A stretch of 64,000 bases of DNA from Apostichopus japonicus (GCF_037975245.1 NC_092574.1:574001-638000), one strand, 5' to 3'. Counted from the stretch's first letter, positions 1-10,768 are shown. The notes: generated by a model not told the origin, from the letters alone. Numbers and translations are program-made.

Positions 1-1328
1 TGAGGCTTGGTCTTCTTCGATGGGTCAGCAATATTTTCCATTTTCTTGGATAACTGCAGCAAGTTCTGAACATCCATTATTGGATATTTAGGCCTAGGCC
101 TATCGCTGTGGGATAAAATTATATTTTCTTCCAAGTGTCAGCCTAATGTTAATAAAGTTCAGTCGACCACATGTTGGGCTGCAAGGGCTGGAATAAATTT
201 AGTCGGACTCAGAACTGAAACATTTATTTCTGCTAACTCAAATTCAATCTGCTAATAAAAGTTGAACAACATTCACGTGGAATAAATATCTATTCAAAAT
301 GGAGTCAAGCACAGAATACTAAAACAGTAGGTCTATGAATATGATCGATGAGATTTTGAAAAGGCTTCAGCTTTTCAATCCTCCGCGGTATATTCAAATA
401 CTGCCGTGCCTGTGCACTTCACCTTGGCCAGAAAGCGTATTATAAGTAATACTAATGTCATGACACTAACATCATGAAAGGAAAGCTGGGATGCTCCTGA
501 GGGTCTTTGTAAGTTTGCTTGAGCTCAGCTTGCGCCCGCAGGCGTCCACAGGATTCCGTATCAAATCGTATGGAGAAGACGCCTAAACACAAACTTCCGT
601 TTTCCCTGATAGTGTTACAATGCTTCTATTGTACCTCATTCATATTGTACATAATGCATTATGCCTATTTGCTATCATGGTGCCTTGCAGAATCCAGGCA
701 TCTGTTATATCCACCATAGAGAAGTTGACATCTGTTTTGTCCCTTAAAGAGCAAATTATCAAATAGCCAAGTTTGGTCCAGTATTGTTGACCGACAAATT
801 TGTTTTGGGATAGAAACAAATGAAGTATTATTGCCCAGACAGGCAGTTGCTCAAATATTTGCCTGTTGAAGGAGAAGTGCATTTCTGTGTTTGTTCTGTA
901 ATGGCAGTATTTAGCTCTTTTGTCCCTTGTCAGAGAGATGGAAGACAAAATGCTTCAAATGAGAAGGATTCAAATGTTTCATCAAAAGGATGAAATTTCA
1001 AACCGGATTTAAGCTAGAAAGGACTCTAAAGTGGGTCTTGGATTTTTGAAGCACAAACACCAAACGGATGGTTTCTTCGGCAAATCATGTACGATGTTGT
1101 CGTCCTCTTATTTGAAATTGTTGAGTTTCATTCCTCAGATGGCATATATAAGATTGAATATATAAGAATCTCCTTAGTAGTGTTAGGACCAGCAGAGCAA
1201 AGTCGGCGACGAGAAACGGCAAAGGAGGAATAAGAGAGATTAAAAGAGTCGCTCGTAAGACTTGTGTTCTATAATGTAACAACAAACTGCATTCAAACGT
1301 TTTACCGTATGCTAATTATTCGTGACAG
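1..1328. other. No gene recognised
   Basis: The open frames here are short and lack family motifs or paired splice sites. The sequence is AT-rich with scattered AGGCCT words. It could be intron or 5' flank of the plus-strand gene whose first visible exon starts at 1329. Confidence 0.4.
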
Positions 1329-1493
1329 ATACATGCCGTAGGCCTGGAAAATGTCATCCACCTACCGGATGAAGTCCGAGACAAGGTCCACGAAGGAACT
1401 GCCAAGGGCGCAGGTGGGGTCAGTGAGACAGGACACAAACTGAAGGTCGGTGAACTGGAGTTCGAAGGCATGATGAGACATTTGGACAATATG
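1329..1493 (+). CDS. Internal exon of unrecognised protein (exon a)
   Basis: A 165-nt stretch (55 codons) is open in one frame from an acceptor (GTGACAG before 1329) to a strong donor (GTAAGA at 1494). The residues are charged and soluble-looking, including VIHLPDEVRDKVHEG and VGELEFEGMMRHLDNM. There is no signal peptide or membrane span. Both ends are phase 0, and the next two candidate exons are also phase 0 to phase 0, which supports one gene. GC content and codon choice differ from the AT-rich flanks. I do not recognise the family. The start codon and earlier exons are not visible. Confidence 0.6.
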
Positions 1494-2070
1494 GTAAGAT
1501 TTCAAAATGCAAAAATTCCAATTCATTTGGCCTGCAACGTCTTTGCAGCAGACGAACTAGCCTTATTTGCATTTAAAGATCTGGGCAGACATAGCGATCA
1601 TTTACTATGCTAATTGCCAACCGATGGCATCGCTTAGCGTATGAGCTTTTTGATCATATGTGTACCAAGCTAATGCGCTTTATTAAGTGAGATAATTCAG
1701 TGAGAAGTGAGTTGTGAGAAGTCAGTGTGGATAAGCAGGTAGCTTCGTTCAGTCAAAGTAAACAGCTGTGATGTATCAGGATGGTTGGATACACCATTCG
1801 ATTTGATTTGTGTCTTACATGAAACTCTAATTGTTACAGCTTGATACTCTCTTAGATTCAATATATACATATATAGTATTGGCAAGCTCTTGACTTAACA
1901 ATCAGAGTGGTTTCATACGCTATTGAACACAATCCAAACTTTATCGGTTTGGGGAACTTCATGAAGCTCCCTACAAGTGATCTGTTGCACACCCCACCCA
2001 TTTTTAAAAATATTTTGAAGATCACCTGCATCCAAAATTTGATCGCAGGAAATTTTTTAATTTGTGACAG

Positions 2071-2385
2071 GGTTACAGAACAGGCAAAGTGTACCGCCAG
2101 CTGTTTGTGAGACACGAACTGAAGCCCAAGAGCAACGTCGCCTACCCAGCCGCCTTTACCAACTTCACCTACATCTACGACAACGAATTTGAGAAGAGCA
2201 GATACGAGTCACCGATCAAGATGTTGAACAGGAGGCAGGCTGGCGAGAAGACGAAATGGCTGAACACGCCAAACACATACTCCAAAGTGGAGGTAGCTCA
2301 AGAGTACGCCAACTGGGGAGAGGAAGGGGAAGACGAGGGCTACAAGACAAAGATACACCTGAGTAGTAGTGACATGTACTTGGTG
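2071..2385 (+). CDS. Internal exon of unrecognised protein (exon b)
   Basis: A 105-codon open stretch follows acceptor TTTGTGACAG and ends at a GTGGTAGGC donor region (2383 or 2386, both phase 0). It begins GYRTGKVYRQLFVRHELK and is rich in aromatic and charged residues (FTNFTYIYDNEFEKSRYESP, later AQEYANWGEEGEDEGYK). It has no transmembrane segment, no cysteine pattern and no catalytic motif I can name. The phase-0 junction with exon a reads ...HLDNM then GYRTG... . The frame reaches TGA at 2404 if the donor is not used. Purifying selection looks likely because synonymous third positions are GC-rich unlike the intron. Function unknown. Confidence 0.65.
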
Positions 2386-2869
2386 GTAGGCACATCATCC
2401 GTTTGACAGAATCAACCGACACAATCCTTAATTTTGGGCAATTTGGGGACTTTGACAATTCAAGACATCGAAGAGGCACTTGCCAAGGTGATGAAAATGT
2501 TTTAATTTTAGCACTTCAGAAACAAAAAAATCTAAATCTAAAATGTCCTACAGATGGAATTATCAGAAGTTTAGTCATCCTTTGTTTGTTTGATATTTAT
2601 TTAGCAAATGTTTGATCTTTTCAGAGGGTGAACAGTGACAGAAGGGTTGGTGGGGGGGAGGGGGAAGTGGGATTGTAACCATTCTGGACAATGTGATCAG
2701 GGGCGGCGATTTTTTTTTCATCCATAACCTTTTTTAAGATTGACAAACACTGTAGAGACTGGGAGACAAATTAAAGGAGCTTTGGCAAAAAGTGAAGGCT
2801 CAGATTTTTGTAAACAATGGGGATTAATTGTAATTGATTAACTTTTGACCAAAAATTTTTAGGCATCAC
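2386..2869. other. Intron sequence without recognised elements
   Basis: The sequence between exon b and the repeat array is AT-rich, with a short G run near 2650. I see no exon or element in it. Confidence 0.35.
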
Positions 2870-3470
2870 CTTATTCATACACAATCCAACAATCATCAGT
2901 TCAACTTTGAATATGATCCATCAAAATCTTGAGGAGATTGAGATATTTGAAAATATTACAAAGAATGAACCCCGATGACCCCCTAAATGACATTTGACCT
3001 CAATTTTCCGAACACCCCTCGTAACTCTCATCCCGAGGAACGTTGTGACCAAGTTTCATTATAACTGGCCATACCCTGTACTAACATGAGCAATTTGAAA
3101 ATATAGGGCCGCAGCCCGGGCCACAAAAGACCCCTAGTTGATCTTTGATCTCAAATTCATGAACACCTTGAAGGTAAAACTTCCATAGTACTATCGTGAA
3201 AAACCCTCAACATTGTACCATGGAATCTGTAGGAGAAGAAGCATTTTGCATATTTCCACAAAATGGCCCATTACGGCCCTCAGGTGACCTTTGACCCCAA
3301 ATTTCGGACCATCTCTGATGGCCCTATACCCAATGGTCCTTGTGCCCAAGTTTCATGAAATTCCATCAAACACTGTGCGAGTAGGAGCGGTTTTACCAAT
3401 TGTTGACGGATAGAGTGATAGACGCCGCACTGTAACAATAGCTCACACCAGCATGCTGGTATGAGCTAAA
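2870..3470 (-). repeat. Tandem repeat array, TGACCTTTGACC family, copy 1
   Basis: Several diverged units of roughly 165 bp each carry phrases such as AAAATGGCCCATTACGG, GTGACCTTTGACCCC and a C-rich word before ...CATTGGTC. The array ends with a hairpin at 3439-3468 (TAGCTCACACCAGCATGCTG and its complement). The same family recurs inverted near 15.4-15.9 and 29.7-30.1 kb, and in this orientation around 7.5-9.2 kb. It lies in the intron between exons b and c. Confidence 0.6.
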
Positions 3471-3524
3471 AAACCTTCAACCCCTAACAGACCGGTCAAA
3501 ATTGCATGAGAAGAGGGAAGTATG

Positions 3525-3620
3525 ATGAAGAATGTTGGTCAAGGAATTTTCGAAAATTCAGACACAGTTAATTTATTGGTGTACAAATTTTAAAACCTCT
3601 TATAACGGCTACTATAAAAC
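3525..3620 (+). repeat. Dispersed repeat, inverted partner at 32.5 kb
   Basis: About 95 bp (GAATGTTGGTCA..., TTCAGACACAGTTAATTTA, ACCTCTTATAACGGCTACTA) match the reverse complement of 32455-32545 with few differences. The identity is unknown. A G/C-rich SINE-like scrap follows at 3650-3715. Confidence 0.5.
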
Positions 3621-4113
3621 TTCAATATCATAAAAAAAATACAAAACATATTCCTGAGGGGGGGGGCGGTCTCCCCCTTCGCCCCCTGGCTGCGCGCCTG
3701 GGGTTAGAAATCTTGAAGGAAACAGGCCAAATAGAAACCCAGTGAACCCATATCGATGTGGATCATATATATATGATTGTACATACTTACACTCATACAC
3801 AAGAGATGTACAGACATTATGATAATAATCTAGAGTGACAACATGCTATACGGTCACAGAAAGGACCAAAAGGACCTCTTGCAACATGTGTTGGATGAAG
3901 TTTTAGCCACCGCCAAATATGATTTGGATTAATAATCTCACACATTATTTTCTATTTACAGCCACACAAATATTGGGGGGATATTAGATTCTATATCCTC
4001 CCCACCTAAAATATTGGGGGGGACATGTCCCCCCGACCCCCCCCCATGATTGCCCCCCATGAATGTGATTATGCGTCATCCACAACTCTTCTCTCTCGTT
4101 ACATTTTTCACAG

Positions 4114-4215
4114 TGCGTAGGTGACAAGGACCCCAAGAGTGGTGATGCAGTCGCTATCACCGATCCACAACAGTTTGCAAGACAGAGACAAGATCCTAAG
4201 GAGTACAAGAAGAAG
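4114..4215 (+). CDS. Internal exon of unrecognised protein (exon c)
   Basis: A 34-codon stretch follows acceptor TTTTTCACAG and runs phase 0 to a GTTAAA donor at 4216. It encodes CVGDKDPKSGDAVAITDPQQ then FARQRQDPKEYKKK. If the donor is not used, the frame continues 15 codons to a TAA at 4255, making this a terminal exon. It matches the phase of exons a and b and has similar composition. It is hydrophilic with a basic C-terminal end. No domain is recognised. Confidence 0.5.
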
Positions 4216-4596
4216 GTTAAACTGTACGTTGATGACGTTATACACTGTTATTTCTAATTGATTGTTTTATTTTTGTTATTTGTCACAACTTCCTCCGTCC
4301 TCTCACTTCTTTCCCATTTTTTCGCCTTTCCCCTAATTCGGTCTTCCGAGGAGTGAATGATGTATCTGGTATGTTATAGAAAAAATGGTAAAAAAAAAGA
4401 AGATAATGTAAAAGTGTATCAGTGGGTGTGGCCATGGATTCGTTGAAGCGGACTCCCCACGTAGGTAGGGTTCTCTCCTTGTAGGGAGTGGACTCCCCAT
4501 TTAGGGAGCCATTTCCACATGTAGGAAGGGTTTACCCAAGAAAGTTTTTTAAGTTGTGCTATTTACTACTTTTGTTTTTCCATCGGAGGTTGACTC

Positions 4597-4812
4597 CATA
4601 CATTGTTCGTAAAGGGCGTGCAAATCACCAAATGGCCCAGAACTCACACAATAGAGGTTGATAAGTTGTTGCAGCCATGGGCATGAGGTGATTTTACATT
4701 CCCGTAAATTCCTTATATTGTTCTTAAGGGGCATGCAAAACAACAGTTGGCCTAAGCACTCTACATCGGAGATGGAATTGTTGCTGCAGCCTTGGGCATA
4801 AGGTAACTTCAC
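4597..4812. repeat. Two-copy tandem repeat (about 117 bp)
   Basis: Two imperfect units share TTGTTC(G/T)TAA, GGGC(G/A)TGCAAA, GTTGCAGCC(A/T)TGGGCAT and AGGT(G/A)A. Just upstream (4440-4530) are short reiterations of GGACTCCCCA and GTAGG words. On the minus strand the repeat reads as a cysteine- and leucine-containing frame, but there are no splice sites to support an exon. Confidence 0.5.
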
Positions 4813-4857
4813 AATCCCCTAATAAATCCCACTGTACCTTTCCTCTCAAATCTACAG

Positions 4858-4942
4858 GGACCGTATCGCCGTGGCCATTAAGCGACCCTACAGTTCTTAT
4901 AACACACAAGGAATACTAAGATATTCCCTCTCTTCATTATGA
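4858..4942 (+). CDS. Possible terminal exon of the same gene
   Basis: Acceptor AAATCTACAG precedes an open frame (DRIAVAIKRPYSSYNTQGIL then seven more residues to TGA at 4940). The needed intron phase does not match the phase-0 donor of the previous exon at 4216, so either another donor or another exon is involved. Supported only by the acceptor and by protein-like composition. Confidence 0.25.
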
Positions 4943-4972
4943 TTCTCGAATAGAAAATATATCATACCTCTA

Positions 4973-5384
4973 AGTGCAACACACACGTTCAGTAAGGAAA
5001 ATGGTTTCACTCGTTCCGCAGTTGCTGACGTCGTACTTGGCCATAACCGACATGCACTGGAATGACTCTTCGTATCCGTAGATTAAGCACACTCTGTTCC
5101 CAGCCTCCCTGGTGAAGGTGCTCCTCCTACCTCCCAGAGTCTCGAGGCCGCCTTGGTAGATAGAGCACACTCTGTTCCCAGCCTCCCTGGTGAAGGTGCT
5201 CCTGCTACCTCCCAGAGTCTCGAGGGCTCTTTGCTTACAGTCTCGCGGACACCATGACCTGGGACCCGAGCAGCCCAGGTAGAGGGTACGCCTATAGACG
5301 GGGTTGGTGATGTCTAACAACCTGATATCACTACTGCCATCACTGCTCGCGCCTGTAGGACGAATCCATGTTTCACAAAAACAT
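4973..5384 (-). CDS. Cysteine-rich exon with 26-residue internal duplication
   Basis: On the minus strand a good polypyrimidine acceptor (CTCTTTTTTTCAG) precedes an open frame of about 130 codons starting CFCETWIRPTGASSDGSSD. It has many cysteines (CSGPRSWCPRDC, NRVCSIY, FQCMSVMAKYDVSNCG) as in secreted disulphide-bonded domains. A 78-bp segment is tandemly duplicated: ETLGG(S/R)RSTFTREAGNRVC appears twice, 26 residues apart, with two or three differences. A GTGTGT donor lies near 4985, and an in-frame TAG follows if it is not used. I do not recognise the domain. No signal peptide is visible in this exon. Confidence 0.5.
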
Positions 5385-5840
5385 CTGAAAAAAAGAGCAG
5401 AGTGCACGACTGAGGCTTCACATTTGCACTTGTATGGCCTGTCACCTACAGATTGTCTCTACAAAGACAGAAAAAAACGTGTCCATTAGGCTGTGCTCTG
5501 GAAGAGGTATGGCCTAAAGGGCAAAAGAAAAGAACACACGACTGAAAACGATGTTTAAAACGTGTTTGAGACACACCCAACGCAACTTGACTACGACGAG
5601 GGGATTCCACCTTCCGCCGCTTTCAAGTCTGTCCTAACGATGAATTACACCAATGGGATTTCTTTCGAACGCTCTGAGCAGGACACACTCAGGAAGGCGT
5701 CGGTTTTTCGCGTCATCAGCAATAACTGAATGAGGTAGAAGACGGGCTGCAGCAATCCTTAGGGCTAACCATGCACAGCGTCTTCCTTGTGACATTGGGT
5801 ATTTTCTCAGCAAAGAAAGCAGCAACGGGTTAAATCATCG
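5385..5840. other. No gene recognised
   Basis: No motifs or convincing splice pairs. It may be upstream intron of the minus-strand cysteine-rich gene. Confidence 0.3.
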
Positions 5841-5952
5841 TGAGGAAATCGGGTCTTCTTAGCGTTCAATCCTGCGTCCTCGCCCATGCCTTCACCTTTC
5901 GTGGACAGACGATCGACTCAGAATCGAGCGCTAAGAAGACCAGTTTACCTCA
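5841..5952. mobile_element. Short hairpin MITE
   Basis: Imperfect inverted ends share GTCTTCTTAGCG (left) and CGCTAAGAAGAC (right), extended by TGAGGAAATC / GTTTACCTCA outside. The total is about 112 bp. There is no coding capacity and the target duplication is not clear. Confidence 0.45.
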
Positions 5953-6061
5953 TAATGCGCCGAACAGGCAGGGGAGACAACTATCACAGTTCAGGATCAA
6001 ACGGCCCGGAAAAATCACTCTTACGAGAGACTAGATAAAGTCTAAGAAGCACCCTGTATAG

Positions 6062-6499
6062 CAGGGTTGTCCAACCTACAGCCCGTGGGCCACAATGCGC
6101 CCCCGCAAGGTCCCGTCCGGCCCGCCAACCTCATTAATTTACAAATGTACTTTTACCCAGGAATTCTTTCTTGATCAATTTCAGAGATCATTATATCCCG
6201 ATATGAGGATTGTTTTGATACAGATCAGAAGGCTTGTGAAGTGTCATTTCCTGCAATCTGGGGGTCTTTTGGGCAACACATTTTTCGTGTACGCCACGCG
6301 CCAACCTAATGGTGGCGCTCCGCTTGTATAGTAACTTCATTTCCCATACCCCCTAACAGACCCCTGGCGGGGCCACTGAAAAGTTGCCTCTCTGGCACGA
6401 AACCCTGGATATGCCACAGGAGCTTGTTGGCTCATGCGGCCCCTCCTTTATTATGATCATTCGAGGTGGCCCTCCTCATCGAAAGGTTGGACAACCCTG
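6062..6499. mobile_element. Non-autonomous hAT-type element
   Basis: The termini are perfect inverted repeats, CAGGGTTGTCCAACCT at the left and AGGTTGGACAACCCTG at the right. They are flanked by an exact 8-bp direct repeat CTGTATAG (6054-6061 and 6500-6507). An 8-bp duplication and CAGGG...CCCTG ends are hallmarks of the hAT superfamily. Inside the left end is the phrase CAGCCCGTGGGCCAC. There is no transposase frame, so it would depend on a hAT transposase in trans. A second repeat (6236-6334) lies inside it. Confidence 0.8.
6236..6334 (-). repeat. GGCGC-hairpin dispersed repeat, copy 1
   Basis: This is a reverse-orientation copy of the family whose core is CTAAGCGGAGCGCCACC... GGTTGGCGCGGAGCGTAC. 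Here it reads GTACGCCACGCGCCAACC... GGTGGCGCTCCGCTTGTATAG. It is nested inside the hAT-type element, so it inserted there or was carried by it. Confidence 0.6.
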
Positions 6500-6507
6500 C
6501 TGTATAG

Positions 6508-7540
6508 TGAACATGAATGCGACCTACGTTCTTTTATTTCCGAAGGACACGGTTGGCCCAAAGATAGCTAGCAACAGAGCAAACAAGACCACTGACGATT
6601 TAATTCCCTCCATTTCATTCGTTCCTGCAAAATAAATGACAAAAAAAAGACATTAATATTTCGAAGAAAGGCAACACATCACTCTTCCAGCGTAGGAAGA
6701 GTAAGAAACAGAAAACTGTATTACTCCAATAAAGGAAATTCAGGATCTTGCACATAAAAGTTCAAAACAATACAAAAATGCAACACTATATACAGATGGA
6801 AAGACAATGATGAGAAGGATAAAACATAAGACAGGAACATAAAATTACGATTGCTACAGGCTAGCGATTGGGCGATAGAACGAGGAAGGAAAATGAAATT
6901 AATTTTCTATAGGTACACAGGGTGTATCAGAACACCCGATACACCTGGCTGCCACAGTAGAAACTGGGCAAACCCATGATACAGAACCCAGATTATATGT
7001 CACAGTTTATACTGTGTAACCATCAGAGTTAGGGTTGGCTGGGTTCTGGGATTATAACCCTCGCCAGTTTATCTTGTGGCAAACGAACAAATATGCCACA
7101 GTCTCCACTGTGGCACACCAGTGTATCGGCTGACCAGTACTTACTAAGAATTTACCTGTTAATATGATAAGATCATGCACCATGGCTTTCACCAGAGAGG
7201 GCTGAAACTATTCAGAGCAATGATACTTGCCAAAACTACAGCCGGCATCGAAGACGTAAAACCATTACAATGAGTGAGTGGTACCAACATTATGTCGGGT
7301 GGCCCCCAACAACGTCCCACGTTTCTAGAATTACATTACCAGTGGGAATTCGGAGAGCTCTCTTCCTCCGCGGTAAAAATGATAGTGATAGTTATGATGA
7401 TGGTATTGATGATGATAACAATAATAACGAGAGTGCTAATGTTATAATAGCTCACACCTTACACCTATTAATTTGCAGTAGTGCAATGTGAGAAATGTGA
7501 AAAATAGAACATTGTAGTGTATTTGTGTTTGCGTACGGGA
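6508..7540. other. No gene recognised
   Basis: A stretch at 6910-7140 repeats CCACAGT / ACTGTGG words and AACCCAG phrases with weak dyad symmetry, perhaps a decayed element. A (GAT)n-like run sits near 7400. No coding signal. Confidence 0.35.
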
Positions 7541-7727
7541 GAATCGGTTGAACTGATGTCACGAAAATGGTAGAAAAAACTTCTAGGAGACATCGACTAA
7601 TATGTATCATTGTTCAATAACAATACCTCCATCTATGGACGAAGAAGTATTTCGGAAGATATTGCAAAATCGTAAAATGACCCCTAGGTGTCCTTTGACC
7701 TTGATTCCCTGAAGACCCCATATGTAC
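7541..7727 (-). repeat. TGACCTTTGACC array copy 2, left part
   Basis: This has the same unit phrases as 2870-3470 (TGCAAAATCG, AAATGACCCCTAGGTG, CCTTTGACCTTGATTCCCTG). It is interrupted at GTACCAT by the 3' tail of a LINE and resumes near 8691. Confidence 0.55.
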
Positions 7728-8690
7728 CATCATCATCATCATATTTGTCTTAAGGTCTGTTATCCATGTTAACATGGGTTCGAAGGATACAGGTGACTCT
7801 CTTCCAAGCGCACCTATTCCTAGAAGATCACGACTAATACTCCTATCCAGTAAATATCTGTGGACAACCCCATCCCTGTCGTACTAGGCTTCCCACGGTC
7901 TTGAGTACCAGCAACCTCTATATATCTGCACTTACTAACCCAGTTATCTTCCTCCAACCTCTCTAGGTAGCTGAACCACCTCAGTGTTCTCTTTTGAACA
8001 CAATCACTGATTATGTCAAGCTTACGCCCCTCCCTTAACTGATCTGAACTATGCCCGTCCTTGATATTTACATTGCAGATCCAACGAATCATACGCATAT
8101 CGTTCCTCTCTAATTTCCGGAGATCATCAACCTCGATAGCCCAGGTCTCACCGTTATCATACAAGAGAAAACTTCTGACACAAGCATCTAACAGCTTACC
8201 CTCTGTGGATAAGAGGAGCCTTCTACTCGACAATAAAGACGAAAATTCTCTGAATTTCTTCCACCAAGGTCACCACTCACCAATATTGCACTACTTTCGA
8301 AGATCCACCATCACACAGCACTGTCTCTGGAACATTCTCCCTACCATCCGTGGTGTTGGTGCACTTCTTAGATTTATACTAAGAATTTTCTTTCAGTCAC
8401 CCTCAATTCCACTACACCTCTTATGTACCCAGTGCTCACAGTAGCTACAGTAATTTGAATTACTACTCGAGCGAGGAAAGTTACCAACTTCTGATAAACT
8501 TTCAACATTGCTACTACTAATCAATACTTTTAATTTTCTCAGTGTTAACACGTAACCCTTGTGACTCCATATCATGTCTCCAGGTGTTAAACTTATGTAC
8601 GAGCTCGTCCATAGACTCACCGACCAGGACTAAATCATCTGCATACAACATTCCAGAAGGGCAATGATAAAACTGACGGACTATCATGAT
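7728..8690 (-). pseudogene. 5'-truncated non-LTR retrotransposon (LINE), RT C-terminal part
   Basis: Read on the minus strand from 8690 down. It starts inside the reverse transcriptase just before the catalytic motif YADDLVLV (frame ending near 8517). The frame then passes SMDELVHKFNTWRHDMESQG and a zinc-knuckle-like CSYCEHWVHKRCSGI (8393-8460). The downstream segment reads DACVRSFLLYDNGETWAIEV, LRKLERNDMRMIRWIC and TLRWFSYLERLEEDNWVSKC (7820-8233). These are family landmarks of LINE polymerases that copy their own RNA at a nicked target. Frameshifts separate the three parts. The element ends in a (CATCAT)n / ATGATG microsatellite at 7728-7742, typical of tails in this group. Dead copy. Confidence 0.8.
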
Positions 8691-9238
8691 CATCCAATAT
8701 TGCAAATTCGTCAAAATGATCCATAGGTGACCTTTGACCTCCAATCCCTAAAGACCCCGGGTGAACCATTGGTCAATGGCAACACTGCCCAACTATAACG
8801 ACAGTCCATTCCAATCTGTGGGAGAAGAATCGTTCAATTCAATTGACCCACCAAATTACTTTTTTGGCCAAATGGCTCATAGATGACCTTTGACCCCAAA
8901 CCCCTGGACGCCCTGTTTGTACCATTGGTCACCATTAATAATGACCAACTTCCGTGACTATCCGATTTAAACTGTAGGAGGAGAAGTATTTTGCAATTCT
9001 TCGCTTCGCCAAGTAGTTGAATCTGACCCCTACTTGATCTTTGACCTCGACTTCATGAACAACCCAGTTGCCTCTCCACTCAGTGATGATTGTGAATGCA
9101 TTTCATCATGATCCACCACACACTATAGGAGGGGAAGCAACTTGAATCAATTGTTGACAGACAGATAGATGAATAAATAGATAAATAAATAGATGGATAG
9201 ACAGGGTCACAATAGCTCACCCGGCACATGCCAGCTGA
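8691..9238 (-). repeat. TGACCTTTGACC array copy 2, right part
   Basis: At least three units run CAATATTGCAAATTCGTC, AGGTGACCTTTGACC, then CATTGGTC... GGAGAAG. The array continues the one broken by the LINE. It ends in a degenerate (GATA)n-like stretch (9163-9200) and the first half of the terminal hairpin (AATAGCTCACCCGGCACATG). Confidence 0.55.
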
Positions 9239-9239
9239 T

Positions 9240-9378
9240 GTGCACCTTTTACAAGGTGTTTTCTCGTTGGCTGTCTGTTTTGTATAAAGTTGATTGAACT
9301 CTTTGTTAGGATTATCGATTAGGTTAGGGATTAGGGTTAGCGTTAGACAGTAAGGGAAATTCTCGTAAAAAGGTGCAC
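9240..9378. mobile_element. TTAGGGTTAG-core MITE-like element, copy 1
   Basis: A 139-bp unit has inverted ends GTGCACCTTTTAC / GTAAAAAGGTGCAC and an internal TTAGGGATTAGGGTTAGCGT stretch. It sits in the middle of the hairpin that closes the neighbouring tandem array: the two hairpin halves (AGCTCACCCGGCACATG and GCACATGCTGGGGTGAGCT) flank it. Four more copies occur in this window. Confidence 0.6.
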
Positions 9379-10669
9379 ATTGGCCCGCACATGCTGGGGT
9401 GAGCTAAAAACGTTTGGTCTATCACAACTGGTTTGCCTCTTTCTTGTCCTAACCCTCCAAATACTTTCATCAATGAGATAGAATCCGTTATATTCGAGTA
9501 TATTTGGGCCGGTATTCTTGATAAGGTCAAGCGTATGACTGTTATTATTCCAATTAGTTCCGGGGAACTGCATGACAGTTGATCTTATTGACACTTTTAT
9601 TAGGAGTCGAAAATGTACTTGTATCAATTATAAAATATAGTATTAATGATTATTGTAGTGATTTCAAGGGACTTTGGAAGTATTTGTCAGTATTTGTAGA
9701 AATTTGGCGGACGTTTTAATTACAACTGCAAGTTGGATAACGTGATATTAAAAAGAAGGCGTATGAGGCAAGTAACTCGAGCGACATCTCGGATACTCCC
9801 ACAAATAATTATGGAACAATTTTATGGAACAATTCAGATATTCGCGTGTTAATAATCTCCTCGATCACGGTGACAACCCTATTTATTTCCATCAATTCAT
9901 TATTGATAATAATGTTGCCAACTTTCCATTCACACTTTATGGGGGCTCAGTAAACAGTAAACAATTGCAAATCGGGAATGGGCGAATATTTTCACTATCC
10001 CTGATCATGATTGTTACTATTATACCCGTGCCAGATGCCAAAATTCAAAATTCAGTTTCTTTTAGTTCAAATTCATTTACAGAATTTTGCCAAAAAAATA
10101 AACTTCTGTTTTTGATGGGTAGAATCTTCAAATTGTACTTCCTGTGGGACAGCCCTTTTGGGTGTTGATTTACGTCATTGTTCATTTTAGATGGGGAAGA
10201 TCTTCTTTGTAAACAATTTCTCCAAGCGTGATATTTTATCCAGTTATAAGAGCTCTAGACATCAATGTAAACTGTTAGACTTCATATGAAATATGTTATC
10301 TTTCATTGCAAACCGAAGGAAACCGTAGACGAGGGTAAATGATTTCAATAAAATAAAAATGATCTATAACTGAAGTTTAAACTTATTATAAATAACATGA
10401 CATTTCATGAAATCATGCTAAATGTATCTCTGTCTCTGCGGATTTGGGGCTGAACCATCAGACGAGGCCCGAAGTTTGTGGCCAACGGGAATTCGTGGGC
10501 CTTTTTGTGAATACTACAGACCACATGGTACAATGTCGAAACTTCGTTACAATAGCAGATGGCATGGTACTGTGTTGAAGCTTTGTCACAATAGTACTGA
10601 GCTAACATAGGCGTACGGGACCATTTCAGTTTGGGGGGGGCAGAACTTTTTGTGCCCGAAAGTTCCCCT
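9379..10669. other. No gene recognised; SINE-like scraps at the right end
   Basis: A 114-codon open frame at 9824-10168 has no recognisable motif and no paired splice sites. From about 10520 the phrase GGTAC(A/T)(A/G)TGT(C/T)GAA is repeated twice, and it recurs near 12190. A TAGGCGTACGGGACC word plus G run leads into the next repeat. Such words mark short interspersed elements here. Confidence 0.35.
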
Positions 10670-10768
10670 GACACTATCTAAGCGGAGCGCCACCATCGGT
10701 TGGCGCGTAGCGTACAAGAAAATTTTTGGAAAACAATGCCTCTAAGATTGCCGGAAACGGCACTTCTG
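10670..10768 (+). repeat. GGCGC-hairpin dispersed repeat, copy 2
   Basis: One of the clearest copies: GACACTATCTAAGCGGAGCG, CCACCATCGGTTGGCGCGTA, then GCGTACAAGAAAATTTTTGG, and GCCGGAAACGGCACTTC. The GCGCC...GGCGC core can form a small stem. Confidence 0.7.

Noticed and set aside
1355-1385. Hammerhead-like CCGGATGAAGTCCGAGA (also at 19963)
   Set aside because: The CUGANGA core and GAAA are both absent; the first lies in a coding exon and the second at a splice donor.
8061-8444. 127-codon plus-strand frame
   Set aside because: Antisense to the LINE polymerase fragment.
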